From positions 3,862,443 through 3,926,442 of the forward strand of contig OZ024843.1 in the NCBI GenBank assembly GCA_964017145.1: 64,000 bases of DNA, in the 5' to 3' direction. Both the position numbers and the translations under genes were made by a program. The notes beneath the pieces were generated by a model, which made no database searches, was not told where the DNA came from, and was given only the letters and a program-made list of their open reading frames with translations. This document shows positions 31,601 through 43,773 of this stretch, in pieces. Origin of the DNA: Agrocybe praecox. Lineage: Eukaryota; Basidiomycota; Agaricomycetes; Agaricales; Agrocybaceae. Each line of letters starts with the position of its first letter. Position 1 is the first letter of the stretch.

Positions 31601-33246
31601 ACTAGCTTGGAAAGATTTGGTATACAAGATGGTGTTATTGACGGAGGCGACGAGGTCGAGGATAAGACGACAAAACGCAGGAGTGGTCTTAGGGTTAGAT
31701 ATGGGTTGATGGTCAGCGTAGATGGGCATGGTATGTCTGGAGGTTTTTGATTTTCTCGTGTGCATAAAGTGAATCGCAAACTAACACATGATTTTTCCGT
31801 TTTTATTTGTAGAGAAAGAATTAGCACCTTCGAGCAAGTTGATCGAGGCATTCCCGAAGCCACCTCAATTCAAGGCACCGGAAAGGCAGTTACAAGCTAA
31901 TAAGCGCAGGTCGCTTGATTCGTCCCATCTACTAGGATCCTTGGATGACATTCGGCCTGATGACCCGGTCTTTGTACTCCGTCGTGCCACATCCTACCGC
32001 AACTCGACCTCTCGCAAACGCTTTTCGGCACCTTTGGATGAGATTGCTCTGCAGCATTTGCACAGAGAATCAACGTCAAGCTATAATTCCGAAGCACAGA
32101 GTCCTACCGTTGAGGAGAATCATAACAAGCTCAAGCAGCCTTCTCGCCAGGAGATCATCGCAGCTCAACGTGCTGCTACTCGTGCCACACAACGTGCAAT
32201 CGTTTCTGCATCTTCCAATTCAGTGCGTGGTATGGACGTGCTTTTGCCTGGAAATGCGATGTTGCGCAGTTCCCGGTATGAAGTTGGTGATAGAATGCGG
32301 TACTCATATGTTGAGCCAGACGGCGAGACCTATGATGTTAGCGACATTATCGAAGAAGAGTGGAGGGAAATTAGCAACAACAATAAAAACGATCTCCTCG
32401 AAGGTGTCTTCATTCGCAATAAGGATGGTATCGGAGAGAAGCTGGATCGCGTCCTTAACAAGATCAGAAAGGGCAAAGGCAAAGAAAGAGACTATGCTTC
32501 TTTGTCCTCTTTGTCTAGTGCGGATAGTAACGTCCGCCCTGTGTCCACACTGTCGGCCTCAGAGTACTCCGTGGGCGACACTGATGTTGACGCGTCTCGT
32601 TCTGCGACCCCTAGCTCCGCACCTCTGAATGGAAAGATGATTCCAGACACTGAAGACACTATTGTGAGGTCCACCCCCATCTCTAACCCCATTACCGATG
32701 AGAAGAATGTTAGCCGACCCGGTACCACCACACCCACCGCTGGCTCTCGGGCTAGTCCAACCCCGGCTGCCCCTCAGAATCGTCGCAATCCATCTATCGC
32801 TTCGGTCATGTCAGACTATTCTGACCGTGGCACACCTGATCGTGGTACGCCCACTGTACAATCCAATCTTTCTCGTGTCGCCGAAGAAAGATCTCGAGAT
32901 ACCCCGCGAAGTCAGCAACAACGCCGTTTAATTATACCCAAGGACGATTTTGGACACGAGAGCATGATGGCTATCATCGAATACAAAGCTCTGGCCTCCG
33001 CACCAAAGAAGCCTATTCCTGAAGTACATCCTATTGACGAACTGTTGTTCGGAAAACCTCTAGATTTGGAATCATTACACCCTCAAGTACGCGATATATA
33101 TGCTGCTGGATTCAAACAGCTGGAAGAAATGGACAAGGTCGGTGGTGTATTTGCAAGATGGTTCCTGCATGCTTTACTAATTCATGTCATTCATTCACCA
33201 GGTCCTCGACAACTACATCGGGAGATCGGTCGTTGGTGCTTTCTAA
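28626..33246 (+). CDS. SH3 and Ras-associating polarity protein (Bud14/Tea4-like)
   Basis: This protein of about 1,465 residues probably scaffolds cell-polarity signalling. An SH3 domain lies at about 28930-29110 (FDMVYALHSFAATVEGQAN, then NSYWWLVRVLK and VGYIPAENIETPFERLARLN), followed by NKHRNID-LAIPTQAEQEEAV across an intron. This SH3 with its ETPxERLARLNKHRN extension is the hallmark of Bud14/Tea4. A little downstream RRSVHF fits the PP1-docking RVxF consensus, which Bud14 and Tea4 use to recruit protein phosphatase 1. Next come acidic stretches, a long Gln-rich tract (29700-29900), a Lys-rich tract (30225-30340), a Ras-associating-type domain (30850-31100, LSVIRVFAGKHLHLQ) and a second similar domain (31410-31830). 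The C-terminus ends VLDNYIGRSVVGAF after a final intron. Introns are near 29142-29213, 31730-31812 and 33139-33201. Domain calls are strong for SH3 and moderate for RA. Confidence 0.8.
29700..29905 (+). repeat. CAG/CAA (glutamine) low-complexity tract inside the SH3-RA gene
   Basis: An imperfect run of CAG and CAA codons interspersed with GCT, CTT and GAG encodes a Gln-rich, coiled-coil-prone segment. It is coding and in frame. Confidence 0.8.
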
Positions 33247-33826
33247 CGTTTTCTCTTTTTATAATTCGGTTTCCTTTCGCGCCTTACGCTCCTTACCGTT
33301 TCTATTTATTTATCTTGCTCAGGTTTCTGTAAATCTATTGACGATATCCGGCTCTTTTGGACAAAGAATGACTGACGTTTGTCCTTTCTATCGCACCTAC
33401 TACATATAATATAATCTGTCTTCAATTTATTGTTCTAGCTCCATTTTCGCTATTTCAATCAATCATTTTATGTGATATCCGAGCGATATCGTAAAGATGT
33501 ATAGCCCAGCGGTATTATCTGGCCGATCATCGATGTTGAACACTGAAAATTAAATTTCAGAGGTAACGCACCTGGACGTGTGATGTAAGCACGTGACTAA
33601 TTACATAATAATAATAGAGTAACTCGGAGTCGGACTCTAAATAATATTATTATTATGATGAGAGTTGAGGCCCAATCATAGCAAGACTCAAGAGCGCAGC
33701 TTGTTGGCTTGCATTCAACCTGCATTCCAACTTGAACATTTCTCTGGATCTCAATAAACTGCAGCAGACCCAAGGCAAGCTCAAGGCAAAGAAATTTGAA
33801 CATATTTATGAAATCCTTGCAGCAGA
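33247..33826. other. Intergenic gap with an imperfect AT-rich inverted repeat
   Basis: This lies between the SH3-RA gene and the F-box gene. Arms at 33604-33620 and 33634-33657 are imperfect inverted complements (ATAATA-rich plus AGAGT/ACTCT) and could form a hairpin. No coding signal is seen. Confidence 0.5.
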
Positions 33827-35554
33827 ATGTTTGGCAATGTCCCACCAAGTAATTCTGAGGCGGTGGAAGAAACACGGCGCCGAATCGACATAGAAAGAGC
33901 CGTTCTGCAGGCATCTTTACGGAATCTTGGAGCACAAAGGAATCTCTACGCACCAGTAGCGCGACTACCAACCGAGGTTCTGTGTTTGATATTCTCTCAT
34001 TATCAAGAAGTATCGAAACTACTGCACCGCAAATCACCGTTGCACTGGATTATAATAACTCATATATGCCAACGTTGGAGGGAAGTGGCTTTGCAACATT
34101 CAAGCCTTTGGACAGATATCCCATTCTCTTCTCCTCGATGGGGGCTGGAAATGCTTCAGCGATCGAAAGGCGCCGACTTGATCGCGTACATAAACCTATA
34201 TCCATATCCCAAACAGTTTCATCCCAGCCTTACTTCTCAAGTCGTGCATACATTTCTTGAAAAACATCTCCATCGTGCAAAGGAAATTGTCCTTCGAAAT
34301 GCGACGACTACCAAGCTATCGACGATTTTTGAGAATATCCCTTTGACTTCAACCCCGCGACTTCAAGTACTGAAGGTGTCACAATCATATTATCGATCAA
34401 ATGCAACATTGGATTCCATTGAGCTCTTTGACAAGATCCTGTGCGAGACAAATAGTCTGCAAGAATTGGAAGTCTTCCACACCGCGCGATGGGTTTCCAA
34501 GCTTTTCAACCCTGCTCTGACCTCACTAACCATCAACAATGTCAACATGAAAATTCGCCCACCGCTGGTCGACTTTCTCGATGCACTTTCTCGGATGCCA
34601 TCCCTGAAGAAGCTGCGCATTGCTGGAGTAGTGTTACCAGAGGCAGGTTCTAAAGGAGCTCAAGTTGCCCAACGCCCTACAATAAACCTTCCCGACCTCG
34701 AAATCCTTGACGTTTCTGATACCCTTCCTGAAGTGGCGGAGGCTCTAAGCTACATTCGATATCCTTTCAACTGCCAAGTTAGGCTTCAATGCTCGGCGGG
34801 CTCAAACCCTATTCCCAATTTATCCCAGACGATGAAACATATGCGTGAATTTTACTCGCGTTGGCCGCCAAGTTCACGGCCTCGTTTCCTTTCATGCAGA
34901 GTGAAGGTCTTGTACCATGGGGGCTCAGATGTCTTCTTTAGCATAGAATTCTGGCCAGAGTTGACGGAAATGCCAGGATATTATCCAGACCGTAGCGTAC
35001 TCCAGACACCATCTTTAGAGATCGAGTTAACATGGTCAGCAAATGAAACACTAGCAGAGACGACTCGCCGAGAGATTCGACACATCTTCAACGACGTATT
35101 CAGCGCGGTTCCGTCTCAGAACTTGATTGTCATATCAGTGATGGTCAATGACGTTTCAGTCCTGTCTTCGAAGACATTCCTACCTCTCGGCCAGCAGCCA
35201 GACTTGACAGCACTGCATCTGAGTGGACCTATTGCTCCGGCCTTCCTGCGATTCTTGGAACAACACCCCAAGGAAAGGCAACAACAAGAGGGAGGAAAGT
35301 CCCCTACCCCGAGCCCTGAGAAGATGATGTTCCCTGCTCTGCGTTATTTGGACATAAATAACATTGAGTTTGATCCTCCCGATCAATATCCTATTGAAGC
35401 TTTGAAAACGTACCTTGCGAAGCGGCAAAGCAATAATTGCGCCTTAGAGACCCTTTCCTTAGCAAATCCGGCGAACATAACAGACGAAGACGCTGCAGCA
35501 TTCCGAGCGCTCGTCACCAACTTCCACTGCGAAGAAGTTGAGGAATTCTTTTGA
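33827..35554 (+). CDS. F-box protein with leucine-rich C-terminus
   Basis: This is a single-exon gene of 575 codons from ATG at 33827 to TGA at 35552-35554. An N-terminal helix (EAVEETRRRIDIERAVLQASLRN) precedes the F-box (YAPVARLPTEVLCLIFSHY) and the conserved WIIITHICQRWREVALQHSSLWTDIPF block. This layout is the standard form of the expanded agaricomycete F-box family. The rest has irregular leucine-rich segments (SLKKLRIAGVVLP, LEILDVSDTLPEV, DLTALHLSGPIAP, LETLSLANPANIT) that would bind substrates for an SCF ubiquitin ligase. It is intact, unlike its relative at 16-18 kb, and contains no intron. The substrate is unknown. Confidence 0.88.
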   Translation: MFGNVPPSNSEAVEETRRRIDIERAVLQASLRNLGAQRNLYAPVARLPTEVLCLIFSHYQEVSKLLHRKSPLHWIIITHICQRWREVALQHSSLWTDIPFSSPRWGLEMLQRSKGADLIAYINLYPYPKQFHPSLTSQVVHTFLEKHLHRAKEIVLRNATTTKLSTIFENIPLTSTPRLQVLKVSQSYYRSNATLDSIELFDKILCETNSLQELEVFHTARWVSKLFNPALTSLTINNVNMKIRPPLVDFLDALSRMPSLKKLRIAGVVLPEAGSKGAQVAQRPTINLPDLEILDVSDTLPEVAEALSYIRYPFNCQVRLQCSAGSNPIPNLSQTMKHMREFYSRWPPSSRPRFLSCRVKVLYHGGSDVFFSIEFWPELTEMPGYYPDRSVLQTPSLEIELTWSANETLAETTRREIRHIFNDVFSAVPSQNLIVISVMVNDVSVLSSKTFLPLGQQPDLTALHLSGPIAPAFLRFLEQHPKERQQQEGGKSPTPSPEKMMFPALRYLDINNIEFDPPDQYPIEALKTYLAKRQSNNCALETLSLANPANITDEDAAAFRALVTNFHCEEVEEFF

Positions 35555-36133
35555 ACGCTACTCAGCAGAGTAGGATGAAAGGGCGTCAGAACACTTGTAA
35601 ATCAATTTGTAAATTTGTACCAATAAGCACGGACCGTAAACCATTAGCTGTAAATTTTGTAACAATTCAATCGACGCTAATAGATTTGAAGCATATAGCT
35701 CTGTTGTAGGTCCATTTTCTATAAGGGTTTACATGTATCCTAAAACAGTAAATTTTTCCTTTCACGGCACTAGTCAACTAACGGCCATGGGCAACTCGCC
35801 TCTCCTGTTGTTCGTATTTGAACCTTCATGGGCCACGCTAAAACAATGCCTCGATGTATAATACGGTTTATCGCCCCTGGGTATCTGTAAAAGAATCCCA
35901 TTGCGACGCATTGTGGCTAGTATTGCCATTACTATCGTAACCGCCAAGTTGGCTTGTGCTTGGACACTTTGCATTGTGTTAATGTTGAAACGAATGTGGC
36001 ATACGCGACAATGCTAGCGTGTCTCGCTTTATTAAATGGCTCTTTGAGGGCTTAAAATCTTCTACCACAAGCCTGACAAATATCACTTGCCTTCGGAAAG
36101 TTGGCAGCAGTCGATTTATACAATCCACAGACC
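35555..36133. other. Intergenic gap
   Basis: This holds the 3' end of the F-box gene, then AT-rich DNA. A 66-codon minus-strand frame (35774-35974) has no domain. No gene can be supported. Confidence 0.5.
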
Positions 36134-37005
36134 ATGCTACTTTATCCACAAGAAAGACCATGTGTGGCCTCAAAGCATGATGCTGCTCAACGCAAAGATA
36201 TTAACTGCGTTCATAAATGCCACAATTCCTGCAGCATCGAAGAGTTCAACAGTCCTGTCGAGGTCCTGCAAGCCATTTACGACGCTATCGTCGGTGAGCC
36301 GCCCAGCTACTTGTAGTTTCTCGCTGCATTAAGCTGACACTTTGGAAAGCCCACTGCCAGCGGTGGGAGGGAAATAGGGAATTTTTAAACACGGATCGGA
36401 TTCCTGACCATGTTTCGCCTGATAAGCTGCAGCATATTGACGCAGAGTTTCAAAGTTCTAGCAAAGTGATGCTCAATTTTCTGACCGGAATCTCTACTGA
36501 AGAACCATGTTCTTGGAAGTTTCAGTTATATATGACCCTCTATCGGGTACTAGCTGGACGCACTCAAGATCACTCGCCCGACATCATAGATGATCTTGTA
36601 TCTTTCTATCAGATACTCACACATCTCGTGACAATTCCGAGGTGTATGCCACGCCGATTTCCGGAGACCATGTCATTACCACCCACTTGTTGTTCTTGCG
36701 CCTACTCTACACTGACCAAAGAACAATTATTTATGACCAAAGAGCCCCCATACCACCATGTTTCCCGGGTTTTTGGAGCATATACTATGCAGTGCCTTCT
36801 GGACAACTTTTACAAAGAGCTCAGGGTCCAGTACTTATACAGGAAACTCTACAGGGGGCCGATGATTTACGAAGAGTTGTGGAGCAGATCTCAAAGAACG
36901 TATGATTCTGTTCTTCTTGAGTTCCAAAGGGCAATCAGGGTATTTCATGAGGCGGAACGTCACAAAGATAGGCGGAACGTCATCCTTGCGCAAGCAAGTG
37001 TGTAA
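36134..37005 (+). CDS. Hypothetical protein, two exons
   Basis: Exon 1 runs from about 36134 to 36293 and exon 2 from 36350 to the TAA at 37003-37005. The intron has a GTGAGC donor and a GGAAAG acceptor and joins AIYDAIV to AHCQRWEGN. The product of about 270 residues has a Cys/His cluster near the N-terminus (INCVHKCHNSC), a second Cys cluster (PPTCCSCAYS) and mostly helical sequence after that, ending in a basic segment. The frame is open slightly upstream of the ATG at 36134, so the true start could lie in another exon. I do not recognise a family. The Cys pairs suggest metal binding, but spacing fits no standard zinc finger. A duplicated word (GGCGGAACGTCA) occurs near 36951-36982. Confidence 0.5.
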
Positions 37006-37099
37006 AAAAGCCATAGTAGTTGATTGGGTTGTATAGAATTGACTGATTATTCATTGTCCTGTAACGAGGGTATTCTAATGGCTGATGATCGTACGCAAT

Positions 37100-39629
37100 T
37101 CAATAAAGATAACGGAACGCTTTCTTCTTTCTCATAGCTTCTTCCACGGTGATGCCTTCAAGTTGCGCGGATAGCTTGATGCGCTCTTGCATAGTTTCTT
37201 TCGAAGAACCGAGCTCGTTTTTGTCGAGCAGCTTGTTTTCGTGAATCAATATGAAGCGCAGAGCTGAAGTGAAAATATCAAATGTTAATTTTTTTTCCGA
37301 TGAATTGCTGGTAAAAGTACAATGCTTACCGAGAGCCAAAGTAATGGCGAAAAGGAGGCTGCATATTCCAATAATCATGGACGGCTCATATCGCGGACTC
37401 CATTCCACTTTCCATATGAATGCGCTTACTCTGTGATAATTTAGACCTTAGCTATACTTTCATAAGTAGTATAGAATTCTTGATCACCCACAGATTGCCA
37501 ATATTTCCGACTGCATTAACGAGTGCAATACTGGCGGCACGTTTACTGGGAGGACGTGGAATGCTGTTACTGACCCATACCGAAAGAATGGCACCAGCGA
37601 TAGGGCCTTCTGCCAATAAAAACAGGGAAACATAACGTCCAGCGGTGGACATGGTTGAAATCGCGATGATATATCCTAAAATGGCTGCTGCATACCAAAC
37701 GCAAAGATGCCAAAATCGTTCTCCGGTCATATCTACAGAGCGAGATAGTGTTAGTGTTAGATGCTGGCCGGGGTGATAATGATAATAAACTACCTGCATG
37801 TCGAGCATTAAGTATACACATGAATGCTGCTAGTATCCATGGAGGGCTAAAGCGTTTAATTTTAATTTTTAAAAAAAGTCCATTTACACAAGTAAAACGG
37901 AACCTACGCGGCAAGCAGCAGAGTTACAGTTGTCGAGAATCCGAGGGTGGCAGTTAGACTGATAGTGATATCTCGGTCAATGGATCAAGCAGAAGCAAAG
38001 AACATTAAATCATACGTTGGAACGAAGTTAACGAATCCCAAGCCTAGAGACCCGCTGCAACACATCAATGCAAAAATATACACCTTGGAATCTTTTAGGG
38101 CCAGCTTGAGCCCATTCCATGGTCTAAAAAGACTTATCAGGATCTAAGCTTTAACAGTCTTGGATAGGTTTACGTACGATTCACTTGTACTATCTTCATC
38201 GGCTTCACCTGCATCTTCAGATATACGAACACGAGCGAGACGCCGCTCTGCGGGTGACAGCCATCGCGTATTATGGGGCTATGGGGTCTTAACAGTTAAG
38301 GAGACGATCGTAAGCCTAATGTATAGTACGGCGCACATAGTCAGGGAGAAGCCATCTACACCAAACGTCAGGCCTTCAGGTATGATAAGATATAAGAAAG
38401 CCAACATGACTTACATTGTCAGGATTCCGAAGAAGATGGTGATCGACCCCTAGTGAAAATGGTCAGAATACATTCAATAACAAAAACACCTCTAGCAACC
38501 TCTATATAAAATAGCCTGAGATGATGGTCGTCCTCGTCAATGGCTCAAAAATGGGGGCTAGAAATATCTTACCATCTCCATGCTCTCACTCCAAGCTTGC
38601 CTTCCATACTGCTCAAAATTCCGGCAGCGACCAACTAAGAGAGGTAAATTAGGCTCCTTCAAACACCATGTGAACGACTTCTTACACTTCCAAAACCACT
38701 CGATATTATGTATCCAGCCAACATGATGGAGGCACGGAGGGTCAATTCCTGTAAAATGTGAACGCGTGTCGAAGGGGCAATTGGCAACTCAGTGATACCT
38801 TCCGTGTGTACCATCTATACGCATATATTAAAATGTGACATTGACACACTGAGACCTCAACGAACCTGGACAACAAGTACATTACCCCCGGGTAAAAAGC
38901 CGCCTGCAGCTTTTTAGAATGTGTGCGATGAATTAGAAAACAACGCACCTCCGGAAGAGCTAAGAAGACACGGCATATCATGAGACCTCTGAAATTCTGC
39001 GTAACCTGGATTGAATCTATCAATATCGTCCTGCATAGAATGAATACCAGAACAGACTCCAGTTAGCAAACTAACGAGGCCCCAGAGAGCAACGCAAGTG
39101 CCAATATATATAGAAGGCCTCGCGAGTCTATTAAGAAACTGGATTTCGTTGTTAGTAGATGGCGGATTACAGTTCCCATAACCTCGTACCATGTTTGAAG
39201 GAACCTGGGCTGGAGCGTAAAAAGCAAAGAACGTGGCTAAGATAATATTGTACTGGATTTCTGAGGAGCAGACATGTAAGCGATTTGAAATTTCTGTCAC
39301 AATAACATTATTTGCACCAGATAGGTGAAGATCTTGCTCTAGACCTTTGAGCCTCGCCGAGGTAATTGCCGCCCTCTGAATGAATCGTTTGATATGCATA
39401 TTTAGCAAAGGCAAATAGGCGACGTGCGTACGTCAATACTGTTCATAATGTAAATCATCGCGATGGTTGGAAGGACTCGTGTGTCGAGTTTCCGTAGGAG
39501 TTGTTTTTCTCCTGACTTCCTGCGATCCTCTGCGAGCAAAAATCCGTCATCAGAGGATTTGCTATGAACTGACGGAGGTCCTGTGCGAGATACGTGAAAG
39601 ATATCATCGGAAAGACCTTTCTCCTGCAT
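37100..39629 (-). CDS. MFS transporter, Dal5/allantoate permease-like
   Basis: This polytopic plasma-membrane permease belongs to the anion:cation symporter branch of MFS (Dal5, Tna1 and relatives), which takes up vitamins, allantoate or other organic anions. The start at 39629 gives a hydrophilic N-terminus of about 65 residues. The family signature KLDTRVLPTIAMIYIMNSID follows, then across introns RTAITSARLKGLEQDLHL, YNIILATFFAFYAPAQVPSNM, RPSIYIGTCVALWGLVSLLTG and FRGLMICRVFLALPEAAFYPGVMYLLS. The central part spells ITIFFGILTIW-LLPDYP, then HNTRWLSPAERRLA over two introns. The second half includes STAGRYVSLFLLAEG and NAVGNIGNLW. The C-terminus is a charged tail ending AFRYLY before the stop at 37100. 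Many introns (about ten) make it look broken, but I could join each step I tried in frame. The substrate is unknown. Confidence 0.8.
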
Positions 39630-39927
39630 TAGAAAGAAGAAGATCAGGAGACAAGAAATAACAGCGTTGCGGCGTACAGACCTTATATACCCCAAGTCCT
39701 GAACGACCCGCAAATATCTGTTAATTTGTCAAGGTAATTTCATCTCTATACCTCCGCAGGGTCTTCAGTAGTCCAGTACTGGGGAGCTTGTCCCGCGTTA
39801 GAAGCAAAGCAGTTTGACTTGACATCACGTCACTCAGGAGCTTTCTGGATAACAGATTAGACGAGAGAAGCTGCATGAAGCCGCGGGATGCTTCAAGGAG
39901 ACGTCTAAACTCCTTAATCACATCCCT

Positions 39928-40528
39928 ATGTATATCTCCGTTTCTCGCAAGCAGCGAGAGAATGATATCCTGCTAGCTGACTCGGACTCCATGATTGAGC
40001 CTTCTCGATCCCGCATCCTGAAGTTCACCCTTGAAAGTTGCACCCGAGCAGTACGTTCGTGTGCCGGCATCTACCCTCGTGAATATCGGACCGCCAATTA
40101 TTACTCCAATGCAAGCAGCAGGCCTTACTCTGGATATGAAGCCATCATTAAGGTAGCTGATATCCGGTCTGGTCAAAGGATTTTCATCAATGGCGAATCT
40201 ACCGCTGTTGGGGCTTTCGCTATCCAGTTTGCCAAAATACGCGGGGCACAAGTCACAGTCGGCGCTTCGGGCAAGAACGAAGAATGTGTTTGCAATCTTG
40301 GTGCAGACAAGGTATATGCTCCTTGCTTTACGTGAATGCGGTACACTGCTGACGTCTTGATGTAGTTTGTGGATTATACTAAAATTTCTCGGCAGGAATA
40401 TCTCTGCGAAAAGGGCAAAACCACCAACTTTGACTACATCCTTGAAGCAGTTGGAATTAGCGACCCTTCGATCTACACCGAGAGTGACGCTTACCTGAGT
40501 CGAAGAAGATTTTGGTCCGCTTCAGGGT
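39928..40528 (+). pseudogene. Relic of a zinc-type alcohol dehydrogenase / quinone reductase (MDR)
   Basis: The frame encodes a recognisable nucleotide-binding core: SGYEAIIKVADIRSGQRIFI, then STAVGAFAIQFAKIRGAQVTV, then KNEECVCNLGADK. Across an intron (GTATATG donor, TGATGTAG acceptor near 40365) it continues FVDYTKISRQEYLCEKGKTT and NFDYILEAVGISDPS, as in medium-chain dehydrogenase/reductases. The N-terminal GroES-like catalytic domain is missing or unrecognisable, and the C-terminal third is absent because the similarity ends near 40528. The Gly-rich motif has VGAFA where the family commonly has VGxxA. I therefore treat it as a truncated relic, although an ATG exists at 39928. It lies divergent to the Dal5-like permease, but a shared function cannot be argued from a fragment. 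Confidence 0.6.
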
Positions 40529-40779
40529 AAGTTTTGGGATCGCTCAGCTGCAAAAAACGATGTCCCTGTGATAGAGATTCATTACTTCTCGGTGACTAGA
40601 TACAGTAATATACCTGGTCAAGGCTTGATAAAAACCAAAAAGAAAAGCCTATTGGAGGACCTGCATTCGGTAGTGATTGTCACGTTTCCACGTCATTTCA
40701 GGTGATGTCACGCTCGTCACGCTCTCAAACCTTTCACAACCAACTTGAATTACAGCATTTTTTCTTAACTTTACCGAGG

Positions 40780-43773
40780 ATGTCTACAAATGCAGAAGAG
40801 GACGAAGCTTTCATGGATTTTCCCGGGGATGCAACACAGCCGACTGAAGAAATACTGAGCGAACTTGCAGGCCTCAACGGTGTAAAGAATGATCCTTCAG
40901 TCGAACCTCAATTGCCACCACCAAGTGAATATGACTCCTTGACAGCAGAGCTTGCGGAGAGACCCCACAACCCGGAAGGCTGGAGAAGACTTATCAATAT
41001 AGCAGAAGAATCAAGAGATATTGAGAAGATCAGCACAACATACGAATCGCTGTTGAAGCAATATCCGAACAATGTATGTGGTCGAACGGAATGGGATACA
41101 CACAACGTTTTTTGTTAAAACCAGAACTTCAGGCTACAGCCCAAATCCAATATATCTCACATTTTATCGGAGAGCAATCGTCTGAGAAAGCGGAAGATCT
41201 TTTCAAGAAGTATCTCATGAAATCACCGTGGGTCGAGCTTTGGAACTTCTATTTGACTTACATTCGGTATGATGAATTTTTGCTGCTCGTTAACTCTGCC
41301 TAATACCTATCAGACGTTTAAATACATCACCTAACCAACGGGAGGTCATCAAAATGTCATTTGAATTCGCCTTGAATCACGTTGGTCAGGATAAGGACAG
41401 CGGTCAGATATGGAGTGATTATATCCAGTTCCTGCAGGCTGGTGAGGCTGCAACAACGTGGGATCAACAACAGAAGATGGATTCGCTCCGAAAAGTTTAT
41501 CATCGAGCTGTTCAAATACCCCTGGACAATGTTGAGCGACTGTGGCAGGAGCTCGAAACTTTCGAAACAGGTCTAAACAAGATAACTGCCAAGAAGTTCA
41601 TGGCCGATCTCTCGCCAGCGCACATGCAAGCACGCACTGTCCTTCGTCAACTTGTGAACCATGTCGCCCCTCTTTACCCGTCAAATAACGATGAAATTTA
41701 TTTACCTGCTTTACCTACCTTCGACGCGTCAGAAAGGGCTTTAGTAGGCAAATGGAAAGCTTATCTCAAATGGGAAGAAAGCAATCCTCTAGAGTTGGAA
41801 GAAAAGGACAAAGCTACGCTTATAACACGTATACAATGTGTCTATAGGAAAGCAGTCATTCGAATGAGGTATTACACTGAAATCTGGTACGTTCTCTGTC
41901 TCGATCAAAATATCACCGATCTAACGGTGAATAGGTTTATGGCTTATACCTGGACGAATAGCGTTGGAAAACACGACGAAGCTTTGTCTATCTTAAAAGC
42001 CGGACTAGAGGCTAACCCTGCCAGTTTCCTTCTGACATTTACCTATGCGGAAACTCTCGAAATCAAGAAAGAGTACTCAGAGGTGCACACTCTGTACACC
42101 AAGTTCCTTGGCGTCCTGAGGGAGAATCTGAATAAGATTGACAAATTTGTGAAAGGCGCTAATACTAGCATTACCTCACAGTCGTCCAATGGCTCGGATG
42201 GCAATAACGCACCTAACGGGAATGATCCAGCTGGAGGTGCTTCATTCGCGACCCTATCTGATGAAGACGCTGCCAAGTCTACTGAATTACAAAAGCATCG
42301 GACAGAGTATGGTTTAGCGTGGATAATGTACATGCGATTTGCTTCCAGAGCAGAGGGTGTGAAGGTCTCCCGGTCTTTATTCTCAAAGGCCAGAAAGGAC
42401 AACTGGACTCCTTGGGAAGTTTACGAAGCTGCCGGTATGTCATGTAATCATTTCTTTTGCTGACCTCTATCTCATTTTCTTTTCCTTTCTTATAGCTTTG
42501 AACGAATATCATTGTTCGGATGAGAAGGGTGTCGCTAGCCGTATCTTCGAGAAGGGCATGGAACAGTTTGGTGATGAGATCGATTTTGTTCTACGGTATC
42601 TCGGCTTCTTGATATCAGTTAACGACAAGAATAGTGAGCACATCATCTCGTGCAGAGGCCCTAGATCATTGATGTAATTTAATCTTTTCTAACTCTTCTA
42701 GATGCTCGTGCCCTATTCGAACGAGTCATACCCAAGTTCCCTCCTGAACGTGCTCGTCCTTTATGGGAAAGGTGGGCGCGGTACGAATATCAGTATGGAG
42801 ATCTGGAGGCAGCTCTGAAGCTCGAGAAACGTATGGCTGAAGTTTACTCTTCTGGTACGCGATTACTTTAAACAATTCATATTTCAATTCTGATGAATGT
42901 TATACACAGACCCTCCCATCAAAAGGTTGGCGCAACGGCATATATATCTGGGTACAGATGCTATCGCTGAGCGCGATCTTGGATTTGCTGTTGCACGGCG
43001 CGGTGTCAATGCTACCAGTGCCTCTTTCGATAGGTTGAATGCGTCACAGTCTTCTTTCTCTAACTCTCAGTCTCAGCAAATTTCCAGTACGGCGAATGTT
43101 GTACAATCATCTCATAGCAATAAACGAGCTGCGTCGCCTGACCATCGTGTGAAGCGAGAAGAGGGACGTGGAGGCAGCGATTATTCTTCTGGGCATAAAC
43201 GACAAAGGCCTGTATCTCCCGTAAGACCAGCTGACCGTGACCGAGACGGAAGATGGGAAGGTTCCTCTCAGAGGAGGAGATTCTCGCCTCCTCCACCCCC
43301 ATCTTGGGAAAGAGACGATCGCGGACCAAATGGTGGTAGAGGCAGTCGAGATACATTTCCCCTTGGTAAACCACAAGAAAGAGAGGAGGACAAGAGACAG
43401 GGACAGGCAATACTTCCACCCGTAGTTTCCTGGTTTATAGGAGAACTACCGACACCTGCTTCGTTTGATGGTATAGTTTTGTTCCTATCTTATACCGTAT
43501 ATGCCTGTCATGTTTAACTTTCTCTTTTTTTTTAGGCCCTGTATTCCGGACGGACGACTTAATGAACCTTTTCCGCAATGCTGTGATACCAAATACAACA
43601 TCCAATCGAATGAAATCTCCCCCTCCTCCCACGCGTAATAGTACGTTCTCCTATCTTTCCTTTGTCGTCATCAGAATAGTAATCGTCTTTGTACAGCTGG
43701 AGGTGGTCGCCCTCCGCCGGATTACGGTCCTTACCAAGGACCAAACTCCGGTAGTCGTGGACGGAGATATTAG
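40780..43773 (+). CDS. RNA14: mRNA 3'-end processing protein Rna14 (CstF77)
   Basis: This is a subunit of the cleavage and polyadenylation machinery, built of HAT (half-a-TPR) repeats, that bridges RNA-binding subunits and the core factor in the nucleus. The start ATG at 40780 opens an acidic N-terminus ([17 protein letters not shown]). HAT repeats follow: [80 protein letters not shown] (family-typical), [37 protein letters not shown] and [16 protein letters not shown] (exact joins vary). The C-terminal 250 residues are Ser/Arg/Pro-rich and disordered, ending with a monkeytail-like block ([16 protein letters not shown]) and a Gly/Pro tail to the TAG at 43771-43773. About seven short introns are used. 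The length, about 860 residues, is normal for fungal Rna14. Confidence 0.9.

Noticed and set aside
33597..34037. 146-codon minus-strand frame overlapping the F-box gene start
   Set aside because: It is largely antisense to the F-box coding region and contains no family motif.
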